From assembly GCF_003002825.1 (NCBI RefSeq), contig NZ_PVTE01000021.1, positions 33,078 to 97,077 of the forward strand: a DNA stretch of 64,000 nt, in the 5' to 3' direction. A model generated the notes under the pieces. That model did no database searches and was not told the DNA's origin. It saw nothing but the letters and a program-made list of their open reading frames with translations. The number at the start of each line of letters is the position of its first letter. Position 1 is the first letter of the stretch. Below, piece after piece: positions 44,091-53,833 of the stretch. The translations under genes were made by a program, and so were the position numbers. The stretch is from Spirosoma oryzae (GTDB taxonomy: Bacteria > Bacteroidota > Bacteroidia > Cytophagales > Spirosomataceae).

Positions 44091-44124
44091 AGGGACAGAA
44101 CCGACCGGGTTTTGTCCCTTTTTC
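44091..44124 (+). terminator. Terminator of the TPR gene
   Basis: AGGGACAGAACC (44091-44102) pairs with GGTTTTGTCCCT (44108-44119) over 12 bases, loop GACCG, then TTTTTC. Confidence 0.85.
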
Positions 44125-44141
44125 TTAACCGTATAGTTTTG
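44112..44141 (+). promoter_or_regulatory. ribH promoter
   Basis: TTG at 44112-44114 and TAGTTTTG at 44134-44141, 19 bases apart, match the Bacteroidota consensus. The TTG lies inside the falling arm of the preceding terminator, so the two signals share bases. Confidence 0.7.
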
Positions 44142-44167
44142 TCCGTCTTACCAACAGACGATTGATT

Positions 44168-44674
44168 ATGGCTTCTGAATTAAAAAACCTGAGTGTTTTC
44201 GATACCAGCGAACTACCCGACGTCGGCCACCGCCGATTTGCCATCCTGGTTTCTGAATGGAATAGCGACGTAACGGAAGCTCTGTACCAGGGGGCTTACG
44301 ACACGCTGATTCAGTACGGCGTAAAGCCGGATCATATCGTTCGGGGTAACGTACCGGGCAGCTACGAGCTAAGCCTGGCTTCCCTATGGTTTGCACAGCG
44401 TGACGACATCGATGCGGTTATCGCGCTTGGCTGCGTCATTCAGGGCGAAACCAAGCACAACGATTACATCAATAACGCCGTCGCGCAGGGCCTGACCAAC
44501 GTCAGTCTGAAAACCAGCAAGCCCGTCATCTTCGGTGTATTGACCCCCAACGATCAGCAACAGGCGCTCGACCGGGCAGGTGGTAAGCACGGCAACAAAG
44601 GCGATGAAGCGGCTATCACGGCCATCAAAATGCTTGGCCTACAAAAACAGGTATACAGCTTTCAATTTAAATGA
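44168..44674 (+). CDS. ribH: 6,7-dimethyl-8-ribityllumazine synthase
   Basis: 168 residues from the ATG at 44168 (MASELKNLSVFDTSELPDVG). Key stretches: RFAILVSEWNSDVTEALYQG, the substrate loop GNVPGSYELSLA, GCVIQGETKHNDYINN with its catalytic His, and the end GGKHGNKGDEAA. It makes the last riboflavin precursor and usually assembles as 60-mers or pentamers. The only riboflavin gene in the window. No FMN riboswitch is seen upstream. Confidence 0.96.
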   Translation: MASELKNLSVFDTSELPDVGHRRFAILVSEWNSDVTEALYQGAYDTLIQYGVKPDHIVRGNVPGSYELSLASLWFAQRDDIDAVIALGCVIQGETKHNDYINNAVAQGLTNVSLKTSKPVIFGVLTPNDQQQALDRAGGKHGNKGDEAAITAIKMLGLQKQVYSFQFK

Positions 44675-44755
44675 GTGAATTAGTGAAGGCGCGAATGGGC
44701 GAATAGCTGATCCGCGACCACATTCACTCATTCGCTCATTCACTAATTCACTCAT
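44671..44755. repeat. Inverted repeat, 34-base arms, overlapping the ribH stop
   Basis: Arms 44671-44704 and 44722-44755 pair with a few mismatches. The arms are themselves made of repeated GTGAAT units (ATGAGTGAATTAGTGAA). It fills the whole gap between ribH and the aspartate kinase gene. It looks like an expanded simple-sequence palindrome rather than a normal terminator. Confidence 0.75.
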
Positions 44756-44761
44756 TAAAAC

Positions 44762-46102
44762 ATGCAAGTCTGGAAATTCGGCGGTACGTCTGTCGGCAAG
44801 CCCGAGCGTATGCGCTCCATCCGTAGCCTGATTACTGAAGACAGTACCCGGAAAATCGTGGTGCTCTCAGCCCTGTCTGGCTCTACCAACGCATTACTGG
44901 CCATTGGCGAGTCGCTGAAAGCGAACAACGACGATGACGCTGCTGCGAAAATCGATGCCCTGAAAGCGCATTACGATACCTTCGTGTCTGAACTGTACGC
45001 TACCGAAGCGGGTAAAGCTGCTGGTCAGCAGGTAATCGAAAGTGAGTTTTCGTTTATCCGGTCGCTGGCGGGTATCAAGCCGTTCACGGTGAAACAGGAG
45101 AAGGAACTGGTAGCGGAGGGTGAGCTGCTCAGTACGCAGTTGTTCCAGGCTTATCTGGTGGAAGAAGGGGTGGCGTCAACATTGTTGCCCGCGCTGGATT
45201 TTATGCGGATCGACGCCGATAATGAACCCGAAATTCAGGTGACGGAGCAGATTCTGGGCGAGATGTTACCCGCTCACGACGACAAACAGATTATCGTGAC
45301 GCAGGGCTTTATCTGCCGGAATCCACGGGGTGAAGTCGATAACCTGAAACGGGGTGGTTCAGACTATACGGCATCGCTGATCGGCGGAGCAGTTCGGGCG
45401 GATGAAATTCAGATCTGGACCGACATCGACGGAATGCACAACAACGACCCGCGCATCGTGAAAAATACCTTCCCGGTTCGTGAGTTAACGTTCGATGAAG
45501 CAGCAGAGCTGGCGTACTTCGGGGCTAAAATTCTTCATCCGTCGACCATCACCCCGGCCCGTATGTTCGGTGTACCGGTTCGGTTGAAAAATACGATGGA
45601 GCCCGCTGCCCCCGGTACACTCATTGCTGACCGTCCCGGAGCGCCGGCCGCATCCGGCGAAGTGTTCAAAGCAGTAGCCGCAAAAGACGGTATTACGGCC
45701 CTATACATTCACTCGACCCGGATGTTGAACGCCTACGGTTTCCTACGCCGAATTTTCGAAATTTTCGAGAAGTATAAAACGCCGGTCGATATGCTGGCGA
45801 CCTCGGAAGTATCGGTGTCGGTAACGATTGACAATACGGAGCGGATTCAGGAAATTTCAGACGAGCTAAGTGCTTTCTGTACACTGGAAGAGCCTGACTA
45901 CGACCAAACGATTATTTGCATCGTTGGTAATTTCAGCGCTGATAACGAAGGCGTTGCGCTAAAGGTGTTCAAGGCGATGGAAAACATCCCCATCCGGATG
46001 ATTTCGTACGGTGGTACGGAAAGCAATCTGTCGCTGCTGGTGCACGGCAAATACAAAGCCGATGCCCTGAACGCCCTGAACGACGGCTTGTTTGCCCGAT
46101 AG
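44762..46102 (+). CDS. Aspartate kinase (monofunctional, with ACT domains)
   Basis: 446 residues. The kinase start is MQVWKFGGTSVGKPERM. RGGSDYTASLIGGAVRADEI and IWTDIDGMHNNDPRIV are the ATP/aspartate sites, followed by AELAYFGAKILHPSTITPAR. Two ACT domains occupy about 305-446 (ITALYIHSTRMLNAYGFLRR, SYGGTESNLSLLVHG), so feedback by lysine or threonine is expected. It starts the lysine/threonine/methionine pathway. No homoserine dehydrogenase domain is fused. Confidence 0.95.
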   Translation: MQVWKFGGTSVGKPERMRSIRSLITEDSTRKIVVLSALSGSTNALLAIGESLKANNDDDAAAKIDALKAHYDTFVSELYATEAGKAAGQQVIESEFSFIRSLAGIKPFTVKQEKELVAEGELLSTQLFQAYLVEEGVASTLLPALDFMRIDADNEPEIQVTEQILGEMLPAHDDKQIIVTQGFICRNPRGEVDNLKRGGSDYTASLIGGAVRADEIQIWTDIDGMHNNDPRIVKNTFPVRELTFDEAAELAYFGAKILHPSTITPARMFGVPVRLKNTMEPAAPGTLIADRPGAPAASGEVFKAVAAKDGITALYIHSTRMLNAYGFLRRIFEIFEKYKTPVDMLATSEVSVSVTIDNTERIQEISDELSAFCTLEEPDYDQTIICIVGNFSADNEGVALKVFKAMENIPIRMISYGGTESNLSLLVHGKYKADALNALNDGLFAR

Positions 46103-46126
46103 AACAGCGTTAACCCGCTCCCGCCC

Positions 46127-46435
46127 ATGACCGACGAACAGTTTTTGAGCGAAGTGAAACGGACCGTGCTGGCGATCGACCCACAAGCCGAAATCTGGCT
46201 GTTTGGGTCGCGCGCCCGTGGCGACTCCCGCCCCGACTCCGACTGGGATTTTTTGATCTTTACCCAAAACGACTTGTCGGGAGGGAAACGGTGGCTATTC
46301 AGTGATGAGTTTGCCGAACTGGGTATCGAAACGGGGCAGGCAATTAGTTCGATCGTATACCCGAAGCAAAGTCGGTCAAAATACGCCGTTACAGAGCTGT
46401 ATCAGAACGTCGTGGCTGAAGGCAGACAGTTATGA
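46127..46435 (+). CDS. Minimal nucleotidyltransferase (MNT) antitoxin-type protein
   Basis: 102 residues. The nucleotidyltransferase signature GS...DxD is present: G27-S28 in WLFGSRARGDSRPDSDWDFL and D39-x-D41. The protein is only the catalytic core, as in MntA. In MNT/HEPN type VII pairs the MNT enzyme adds AMP to the HEPN toxin and silences it. The next gene overlaps by ATGA and encodes the HEPN partner. Starts 24 bases after the aspartate kinase gene. Confidence 0.88.
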   Translation: MTDEQFLSEVKRTVLAIDPQAEIWLFGSRARGDSRPDSDWDFLIFTQNDLSGGKRWLFSDEFAELGIETGQAISSIVYPKQSRSKYAVTELYQNVVAEGRQL

Positions 46436-46824
46436 ATCAATACAAGCGCGACTTAATTGATTACCGCTTGGAGCGAGCTGATGCCTTGCTGCAAACGGCG
46501 CAAAACATGGTTCAGGATGAGGACTGGTTCAGTGCTGTTAACAGACTCTACTACGCCGTCTATCAGGCTGTTGCAGCATTGATGGTGAAGGAGGGTATTC
46601 AGATAAAATCGCATTCAGGCGCGAAAGCTATGTTTGATAAGCACATTGTCAAAGCCGAGCGTGCCGAGGTAAGGTGGAGTAAATTATACACGCGCCTGGC
46701 TGATGCGCGTCATGCCAGTGATTACGGGGCGTTCGTTACGTTTTCGTCGGAAGACGTATTGCCTTTATTAGTACAAACAGAAGAGTTTATCGCTGTGATT
46801 AAACAGCTAATTGATACTGACTAA
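46432..46824 (+). CDS. HEPN-domain protein (putative ribonuclease toxin)
   Basis: 130 residues, all-helical. Characteristic pieces: FSAVNRLYYAVYQAVAALMV and IKSHSGAKAMFDKHIV, then RLADARHASDYG (R88, H94, Y98), where HEPN ribonucleases keep their Arg...His motif and where the partner's target tyrosine could lie. The exact RNase motif (R-x4-6-H) is met by R88-x5-H94, but many relatives of this subgroup have R..ADY, so activity is uncertain. Its TAA shares a base with the serS ATG. Confidence 0.82.
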   Translation: MNQYKRDLIDYRLERADALLQTAQNMVQDEDWFSAVNRLYYAVYQAVAALMVKEGIQIKSHSGAKAMFDKHIVKAERAEVRWSKLYTRLADARHASDYGAFVTFSSEDVLPLLVQTEEFIAVIKQLIDTD

Positions 46825-48113
46825 TGCTTCAACTTGCCTATATCCGCGAGAACCGGGAGACTGTACTTGCCGGACTTGCCAAACGCCACTTTGCCAACGC
46901 CGACGCTACTATCGATCAGGTGTTAACGCTCGATCAGCAACGGCGCGACACCCAGCGCGACCTTGACGACACGTTGGCTCAGTCGAACGCGAAAGCCAAA
47001 GAAATCGGTGCGCTGATGAAGGCTGGTCAACAGGCCGAAGCGAACGCTGCTAAAGCGGAAACGGCAGCGTTGAAAAGCCGGTCGAAAGAACTGGAAGAAA
47101 GCCTGAAATCCGTTGAACAGCAGCTGCAAAGCGTGCTCGTGACAATTCCCAACGTCCCGCACAGCAGCGTACCCGAAGGCCGTGCCGCTGAAGACAATGA
47201 AGTCGTGCTGGAACATGGTGAAAAACCAACACTGTACGACGGGGCACAGCCGCACTGGGAGTTGATAAAGAAATACGGTCCTGACGGTGGACCACTGATC
47301 GACTTCGAACTGGGCGTCAAGATCACTGGTGCTGGTTTCCCTGTCTACAAAGGGAAAGCTGCCCGGATTCAGCGGGCGATGATCAACTTCTTCCTCGACG
47401 AAGCCATGAAAGCCGGCTACGTCGAAGTGCAGCCGCCGATCGTCGTTAATGAAGAGTCAGGATTTGGGACGGGTCAGTTGCCTGACAAAGAGGGGCAGAT
47501 GTACTTCATCAACGAAGAGAAGCTGTACATGATCCCGACGGCCGAAGTCCCTATCACCAACCTGTACCGCGACGTTATCGTACCGGAAGGGCAACTGCCG
47601 ATAAAAAATACGGGCTACACACCCTGTTTCCGGCGTGAAGCTGGCTCGTGGGGGGCGCACGTACGGGGGCTCAACCGCCTGCATCAGTTCGATAAAGTAG
47701 AACTGGTTCGTATTGAAAAGCCCGAAAATTCGTACGCTGCGCTCGAAGAGATGAGTTTGCATGTGCAGTCGCTGCTGCAAAAACTGGAGTTACCCTACCG
47801 CGTACTTCGCTTGTGCGGGGGCGATATGGGCTTCACGTCGGCGCTCACGTACGACATGGAAGTATGGTCGGCGGCTCAGCAACGGTGGCTGGAAGTTAGC
47901 TCGGTGTCGAATTTTGAGACCTACCAGGCTAACCGGCTCAAGCTGCGCACAAAAGACAGCTCTGGTAAAATGCAACTCCTGCACACGCTGAACGGCTCGG
48001 CGCTGGCGCTGCCCCGTATCCTGGCGTCGATTCTGGAGAACAACCAGACCGCTGAGGGTATTCGCGTTCCCAGCGTGCTGGTGCCCTACTGCGGTTTCGA
48101 CCGAATCGATTGA
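46824..48113 (+). CDS. serS: Seryl-tRNA synthetase
   Basis: A 429-residue class II synthetase. The N-terminal long coiled-coil arm (about 1-105, e.g. ELEESLKSVEQQLQSVLVTI) grips the tRNA-Ser variable arm. Motif 2 is FRREAGSWGAHVRGLNRLHQ and motif 3 is NGSALALPRILASILENNQT. All expected regions are present. Its ATG overlaps the HEPN stop codon, so this essential gene seems to be translated behind a toxin gene. Confidence 0.97.
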   Translation: MLQLAYIRENRETVLAGLAKRHFANADATIDQVLTLDQQRRDTQRDLDDTLAQSNAKAKEIGALMKAGQQAEANAAKAETAALKSRSKELEESLKSVEQQLQSVLVTIPNVPHSSVPEGRAAEDNEVVLEHGEKPTLYDGAQPHWELIKKYGPDGGPLIDFELGVKITGAGFPVYKGKAARIQRAMINFFLDEAMKAGYVEVQPPIVVNEESGFGTGQLPDKEGQMYFINEEKLYMIPTAEVPITNLYRDVIVPEGQLPIKNTGYTPCFRREAGSWGAHVRGLNRLHQFDKVELVRIEKPENSYAALEEMSLHVQSLLQKLELPYRVLRLCGGDMGFTSALTYDMEVWSAAQQRWLEVSSVSNFETYQANRLKLRTKDSSGKMQLLHTLNGSALALPRILASILENNQTAEGIRVPSVLVPYCGFDRID

Positions 48114-48151
48114 TCTAATTTACAGTTAATTAGCTTCCTGTCGTCTAACTT

Positions 48152-48239
48152 TTTGTCATCCCGAGCCTGCGAGAGATCTTCTACAGTAACAGAAAAAATC
48201 TTTGCTACAGAAGATTCCTCGCAGGCTCGGAATGACAAA
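48152..48239. repeat. Inverted repeat, about 37-base arms
   Basis: The arms pair around TGTCATCCCGAGCCTGCGAG and GAAGATTCCTCGCAGGCTCG with few mismatches. It lies between convergent serS and a small gene. Sequence family CCGAGCCTGCGAGGAATCTTC, which I recall as frequent between Bacteroidota genes. Confidence 0.75.
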
Positions 48240-48242
48240 GTG

Positions 48243-48512
48243 CTAACAGTCACAGGAGTAGTTTGCGTAACCGGGATAGTTGGGCGATAACTTCCCGCTC
48301 AGGCTTACGACCCGGTCGAGTGGAATTTGCTCGCCATTGCCGAGTTCGAGGTATTCGATACCACCTTCCTCATAGTGGCGTTTCAGCAGCGCGTCGGTTT
48401 TAATGAACTCACTGAGATCAGTCAGGTACTCGATTCGGACAAACTTGCCGGGGACGATCGCTTCGCGAAAAGCAGTAGCCTGTGTAGTCGGTTCAGATTG
48501 ATTCGTTTCCAT
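48243..48512 (-). CDS. Small hypothetical protein (SH3/Sm-like)
   Basis: 89 residues. A beta-rich core (GKFVRIEYLTDLSEFIKTDA, GIEYLELGNGEQIPLDRVVS) resembles the Rho-binding antiterminator (Rof-like) or another small Sm-like fold, but the match is weak. The C-terminus ends YSCDC, two cysteines separated by one residue, which could bind metal. I do not assign a function. No strong promoter is visible upstream, where the terminator of the DUF349 gene lies. Confidence 0.6.
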   Translation of the reverse strand: METNQSEPTTQATAFREAIVPGKFVRIEYLTDLSEFIKTDALLKRHYEEGGIEYLELGNGEQIPLDRVVSLSGKLSPNYPGYANYSCDC

Positions 48513-48519
48513 GCCGTAT

Positions 48520-48565
48520 AAACAGCAAACGCGCCCCGGTAGTTGCCGGGGCGCGTTTGCTGTTT
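48520..48565 (-). terminator. Terminator of the DUF349 gene
   Basis: Perfect 20-base arms at 48520-48539 and 48546-48565 (AAACAGCAAACGCGCCCCGG) around a six-base loop. The A/T ends give TTT-like flanks on both strands, so it may act bidirectionally. Confidence 0.8.
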
Positions 48566-48579
48566 ATTAGAAAGTAAGC

Positions 48580-49857
48580 TTAGTAGCCTACGGTTTCCAG
48601 TTGCTTCTGAAACTCGCGCAGAATGGTTTCTTTCATCGCGATCTTCCGCTTCTGCGTGTTGATTTTATTCAGTACCTGCTTGTCGGCGTCGTTGTTCGGG
48701 TCGAGGCCGTCGGCATCCTGTAGGGCAAACTGAAGATCGTTTTTCTCCCGTTTGACCAGGTACTCCATTTCGCGAATTTTGGTCCGAATCTGCTCCGGCT
48801 TGCTCTTCATGTCGAAGGCAGGGTACTTCCGGGTCAGAACGCGGCCCAGGTAGCTCAACTCAAAAATCTTGTCGCAGGCCGCCCGGAACCGATCGTTAAG
48901 CGTCTTATCCTGCATTTTGAACGGAACCTTGACCTCTTTCCAGCTATTGAGCAGAACCTTGGCCCGTTCGGCAGCCGCGAAGATGTCATCCTGTTTCGAC
49001 AGTGCTTCGGCTTCGTCGGCCATTTTCATCTGCGCTTCGATCCGTGGGTCGATCTTTTTCTCGATCACAATGCCCTTTGCGTCGTTGTACTTCGCGTAGA
49101 ACATAGTCGTGGCTTTCTTGAACTGCTTGTACAGCTTGCCACTTTTCTTGATCGGAACTTCACCCACCTGTTTCCAGGCGTTGTTGAGCTTACGAACTTC
49201 CTGGAACGCTGCGTCGAGATCTCCCAGTCGGTTGGCGCGGAAGGCCAGTCGGATAAGTTCGTCGTACCTGTCGAGCCGCTCCTGAATAATCTTGTTCTGT
49301 TCGTTGAAGAATTCCCGGCGACGCGTAAAGAAACCGTCGAGCAACGCCTGGAACTCGTTGACGACTTCCGTCTCAATAGACTTATCGACCGGTCCGGTTT
49401 TTATCCACTTGGTTTTGATTTCCTGCAGCGCATCCGCCGTTTCGCGCCATTGCGTGCTGTCGACCAAGGTAGCTGCTTCGGCGATCAGCGCCCGTTTGAT
49501 TTCCAGATTTTTGAGCTGGTTAACGGTGATCAGATCGGCCAGAATAGCTTCCTGCGCGTCGAGTCGATCGAGCAGCGGAGGGAAGTCACCGAGGGCGTCA
49601 AACTGAATCAGTTTCTTTCGGAGCTGTGTCAGCTTCGTCAGATACGACCCTTTGTTCTGAGCCTCTTCAATGTCCTTTTCTAGCTGACTTACTTTGTTTT
49701 CGGCGATGATAAAGCGGTTTTTGAAGTAATCGAGCGCTTCTTGCTCGGTGCGTTTTACTTCGCCAATCTGCCGGTCTTCATATTCCAGGTAGCCCTTTAA
49801 AAATACCTTTCCGTCTTTGACGTAACCGTATTCATCTACCAGTGAAGCGTTTTCCAT
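48580..49857 (-). CDS. DUF349 repeat protein
   Basis: 425 residues, almost entirely charged helix. At least three to four repeats of about 70 residues resemble DUF349: WRETADALQEIKTKWIKTGP, LDAAFQEVRKLNNAWKQVGE, AAERAKVLLNSWKEVKVPFK. It ends in a coiled coil (INTQKRKIAMKETILREFQK). Cytoplasmic, no signal. The function is unknown in Bacteroidota; the family is typical of nearly all members of the phylum and is sometimes linked to RNA or stress. Divergent from ettA. Confidence 0.88.
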   Translation of the reverse strand: MENASLVDEYGYVKDGKVFLKGYLEYEDRQIGEVKRTEQEALDYFKNRFIIAENKVSQLEKDIEEAQNKGSYLTKLTQLRKKLIQFDALGDFPPLLDRLDAQEAILADLITVNQLKNLEIKRALIAEAATLVDSTQWRETADALQEIKTKWIKTGPVDKSIETEVVNEFQALLDGFFTRRREFFNEQNKIIQERLDRYDELIRLAFRANRLGDLDAAFQEVRKLNNAWKQVGEVPIKKSGKLYKQFKKATTMFYAKYNDAKGIVIEKKIDPRIEAQMKMADEAEALSKQDDIFAAAERAKVLLNSWKEVKVPFKMQDKTLNDRFRAACDKIFELSYLGRVLTRKYPAFDMKSKPEQIRTKIREMEYLVKREKNDLQFALQDADGLDPNNDADKQVLNKINTQKRKIAMKETILREFQKQLETVGY

Positions 49858-49929
49858 TCTTGTATCTTGGTTAAGGCTGCGCTGAAGGTTAATTTTGGGG
49901 TAGTTGCCAACACAAATCTATAGAAATTA

Positions 49930-51597
<1,668 letters not shown>

Positions 51598-51607
51598 AAC
51601 CTAAAAA

Positions 51608-51633
51608 GAGGCCGAATCTCATGGTTCGGCCTC
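51608..51633 (+). terminator. Hairpin after ettA
   Basis: GAGGCCGAA (51608-51616) pairs perfectly with TTCGGCCTC (51625-51633), eight-base loop, A-rich before (TAAAAA). Weak T-tract. It lies between ettA and the start of the next gene, so it likely ends ettA transcripts. Confidence 0.6.
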
Positions 51634-51647
51634 CTGTTGCTCAAAAC

Positions 51648-52256
51648 ATGCCTTGTCCACATAGATTCATCAATGACTTGCAGCTAGATTACGTTGATTG
51701 GGAAGTCAAAACTCTATTTGTAGGGACATTTAATCCAGATTGGAAGTCTTGCGATAACAACTACGCGCAGTGGTTTTATGGACGCGTTAGTCGGAATGCA
51801 TTCTGGTGTATCCTACCACATATATATGGAGAGCAATCTTTAATAAATGCAGATAGGGATACATGGGTTGACTTTTGCCGGCGTCACAACTTGGCGGTAA
51901 CTGATATAATACGTCTCTTTGATGGTGCAGATGAATGCAACCCAACACACAAGAATGCGATCTGTAAGTTTCGTGACGACGATCTAATTCATTTTCAACC
52001 AACTTTGAATAACGTTCCTGAAATTCTTGAGCGGCATGAGAGTATAAAGCAGATTGTTGTCACTCGTCAGACCACAGATACTTTCTGGGAAAATTGTTTT
52101 CATGATACTTTTTCTTGGATACACCAGCACCCGGAAAGAGAAATCAATGTAAGACGGGTGCGCTCTCCATCACGTATCGCCCGGCGAGGTGTTGTAGGTG
52201 ACTTTTGTGAGTTTGTTGCTAACAAGTGGATTGAACAACATTATTCATTATTATAG
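51648..52256 (+). CDS. Putative uracil-DNA-glycosylase-superfamily protein
   Basis: 202 residues from the ATG at 51648 (MPCPHRFINDLQL); an earlier in-frame start would lie inside the ettA terminator hairpin. TLFVGTFNPDWKSCDN and GRVSRNAFWCILPHIYG recall the active-site Gly-x-x-P and N-x-FW motifs of the glycosylase/MUG-like superfamily, and ENCFHDTFSW could be the late motif. The match is partial. Codon use and base content differ from neighbours: a sampled line is about 40% GC. Likely acquired. It could act in DNA repair or defence. Confidence 0.5.
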   Translation: MPCPHRFINDLQLDYVDWEVKTLFVGTFNPDWKSCDNNYAQWFYGRVSRNAFWCILPHIYGEQSLINADRDTWVDFCRRHNLAVTDIIRLFDGADECNPTHKNAICKFRDDDLIHFQPTLNNVPEILERHESIKQIVVTRQTTDTFWENCFHDTFSWIHQHPEREINVRRVRSPSRIARRGVVGDFCEFVANKWIEQHYSLL

Positions 52257-52272
52257 TGCGTTGACGCTACAT

Positions 52273-52890
52273 TCACAGAATTGCCCCTTTAGACCGCAGT
52301 AGCGTCATAAGATGGACTGAGCAACCCGGCATAAGCTCAACCGTATCTGTCCAACTGACCAGTGTCCATGGCTTATCAGGCTGGGCTTGTAGTATTCGAC
52401 GTGTTTTTGTGAGAATCCAGACTACGTGCTGAACGCCAAAATCAAGCATTTTCTGCGTCTTGTCGTAAACGTATTCCGTCTCGCTAACGTTGGTCGGCAG
52501 TTCAATTTTTACGTCGACTTCAACGACAAGCCGGGGCGGAACGGAGAAATATTTTTCGTCGAGTGGGACAGGCAAGCTGGCCTGATCGAAAACAGCAATG
52601 TCGTTTGACAGATTGTTGCCGGGGGCTATGTGCAGACCCGGTTCGTTGGTGGCGATCAGATAGTCATCGAAGGGCAGAAACCGGTATAATGCGTGAACAA
52701 GCAGCGAAACGATAGCCGACTGAAGTGCGCTGGCTCCCATGATTTCTTCCTTTGTCTTCTGGCGGGATAGTACGGCTTTGTAGCCACGGTAGTAATAAGG
52801 CACACCGTCAATCAATTCATAAAGCAACGATTCGGGTATCTTACGAGTGGGGACTGTGCGCTGCCCTACTGTCCGGGAGGATACGTTCAT
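52273..52890 (-). CDS. Uma2-family (putative restriction-endonuclease-fold) protein
   Basis: 205 residues. The PD-(D/E)XK-like core appears in NNLSNDIAVFDQAS and PPRLVVEVDVKIE, with the acidic and lysine residues (E-x-D-V-K) expected of Uma2 proteins. Such genes are numerous in cyanobacteria and Bacteroidota, and their biological role is unclear. Start ATG at 52890; divergent from the aminotransferase gene. Confidence 0.85.
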   Translation of the reverse strand: MNVSSRTVGQRTVPTRKIPESLLYELIDGVPYYYRGYKAVLSRQKTKEEIMGASALQSAIVSLLVHALYRFLPFDDYLIATNEPGLHIAPGNNLSNDIAVFDQASLPVPLDEKYFSVPPRLVVEVDVKIELPTNVSETEYVYDKTQKMLDFGVQHVVWILTKTRRILQAQPDKPWTLVSWTDTVELMPGCSVHLMTLLRSKGAIL

Positions 52891-52896
52891 TTGATT

Positions 52897-52904
52897 TACC
52901 TTTG
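52897..52904 (+). promoter_or_regulatory. Promoter -7 element of the class IV aminotransferase
   Basis: TACCTTTG, an exact TAnnTTTG match 23 bases before the ATG at 52928. A TTG at the usual -33 distance is not seen. Confidence 0.5.
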
Positions 52905-52927
52905 TTGCTTAGTAAAGATAAGGTTTT

Positions 52928-53749
52928 ATGCATTACGGTTATTTCAATGGGACTATTGCGCCGACAGACCAATTGGCTGTTGGCGTGACCGACCTGAGTC
53001 TATTGCGCGGCTATGGTCTGTTTGATTATTTCCTGACGTACAACGGCCGGCCGTTTCAGTGGGACTGGTATTGGGAACGGTTTCAGAACTCAGCGATGCG
53101 CATGCATCTACCCTTGCCGCTAACCAAAGCAGAAACCTATGCCATCGTACTGGAATTGATCGAGCAGAGCGGAGGGCTCGACGTTGGTGTACGCTTTATT
53201 CTGACTGGTGGCTACTCGTCCGATAGCATCAGTATCGAAAAGCCGAACCTGCTCATCTTGACGGAGTCGATTCATGCAACCCCGGTCGTTCAGTACGAGC
53301 AGGGAATAAAGGTTATACTGGATGAATATGTCCGGGAAATGGCTGAAGTAAAAAGCACCGATTACAAACGGGTTATTCTGCTGGCGCAGGCGATTCGGGC
53401 TGCCGGGGCATCGGACGTGCTGTACCAGAAAGGGGGCGAAATCAGTGAACTCAGCCGAAGTAACTTCTTTCTGATAAAAGGGAATCAGCTGATTACACCA
53501 AACCGAAACATACTGTACGGCATCACCCGTCGAACCGTCATTCAACTGGCGCAACGTGATTTCGACGTTGTCGAGCGGCCGGTTCTGCTGTCTGACCTGT
53601 ACGACGCTGAGGAAGCGTTTACAACCAGTTCGACCAAAAAAGTATTACCCATCACGCAGGTCGGCGACTTGACCATTGGCGATGGGAAGGTAGGTCCGAA
53701 AGCGAAGTTCCTGCTGGAACAGTTCGATGAGCTGATCGCGAATTGGTGA
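52928..53749 (+). CDS. Class IV PLP-dependent aminotransferase
   Basis: 273 residues. The PLP lysine is in VKSTDYKRVILLAQ and the phosphate-binding region in ISELSRSNFFLIKG. The second half has NILYGITRRTVIQLA and EAFTTSSTKKVLPI. The fold covers branched-chain aminotransferase, D-amino-acid aminotransferase and aminodeoxychorismate lyase (PabC). Size and the SSTKKVLPI end fit all three, so the substrate is not assigned. It ends at a perfect 31-bp palindrome. Confidence 0.88.
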   Translation: MHYGYFNGTIAPTDQLAVGVTDLSLLRGYGLFDYFLTYNGRPFQWDWYWERFQNSAMRMHLPLPLTKAETYAIVLELIEQSGGLDVGVRFILTGGYSSDSISIEKPNLLILTESIHATPVVQYEQGIKVILDEYVREMAEVKSTDYKRVILLAQAIRAAGASDVLYQKGGEISELSRSNFFLIKGNQLITPNRNILYGITRRTVIQLAQRDFDVVERPVLLSDLYDAEEAFTTSSTKKVLPITQVGDLTIGDGKVGPKAKFLLEQFDELIANW

Positions 53750-53755
53750 TGGTGT

Positions 53756-53833
53756 AGAAGAAAGAGAAAAGACGTAAGAAGAAAGATGCTGACGCAAACC
53801 AGTCTTTCTTCTTACGTCTTTTCTCTTTCTTCT
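53756..53833. repeat. Perfect 31-bp purine/pyrimidine inverted repeat between convergent genes
   Basis: Arms 53756-53786 and 53803-53833 are exact complements of 31 bases; one arm is all purine except for two bases (core GAAAAGACGTAAGAAGAAAG). It lies between the 3' ends of two convergent genes and reaches the last base of one stop codon. A similar but decayed copy is at 12645-12724. Confidence 0.85.

Noticed and set aside
44671..44755. Short CRISPR-like array
   Set aside because: The repeated GTGAAT units are two inverted arms, not direct repeats with unique spacers.
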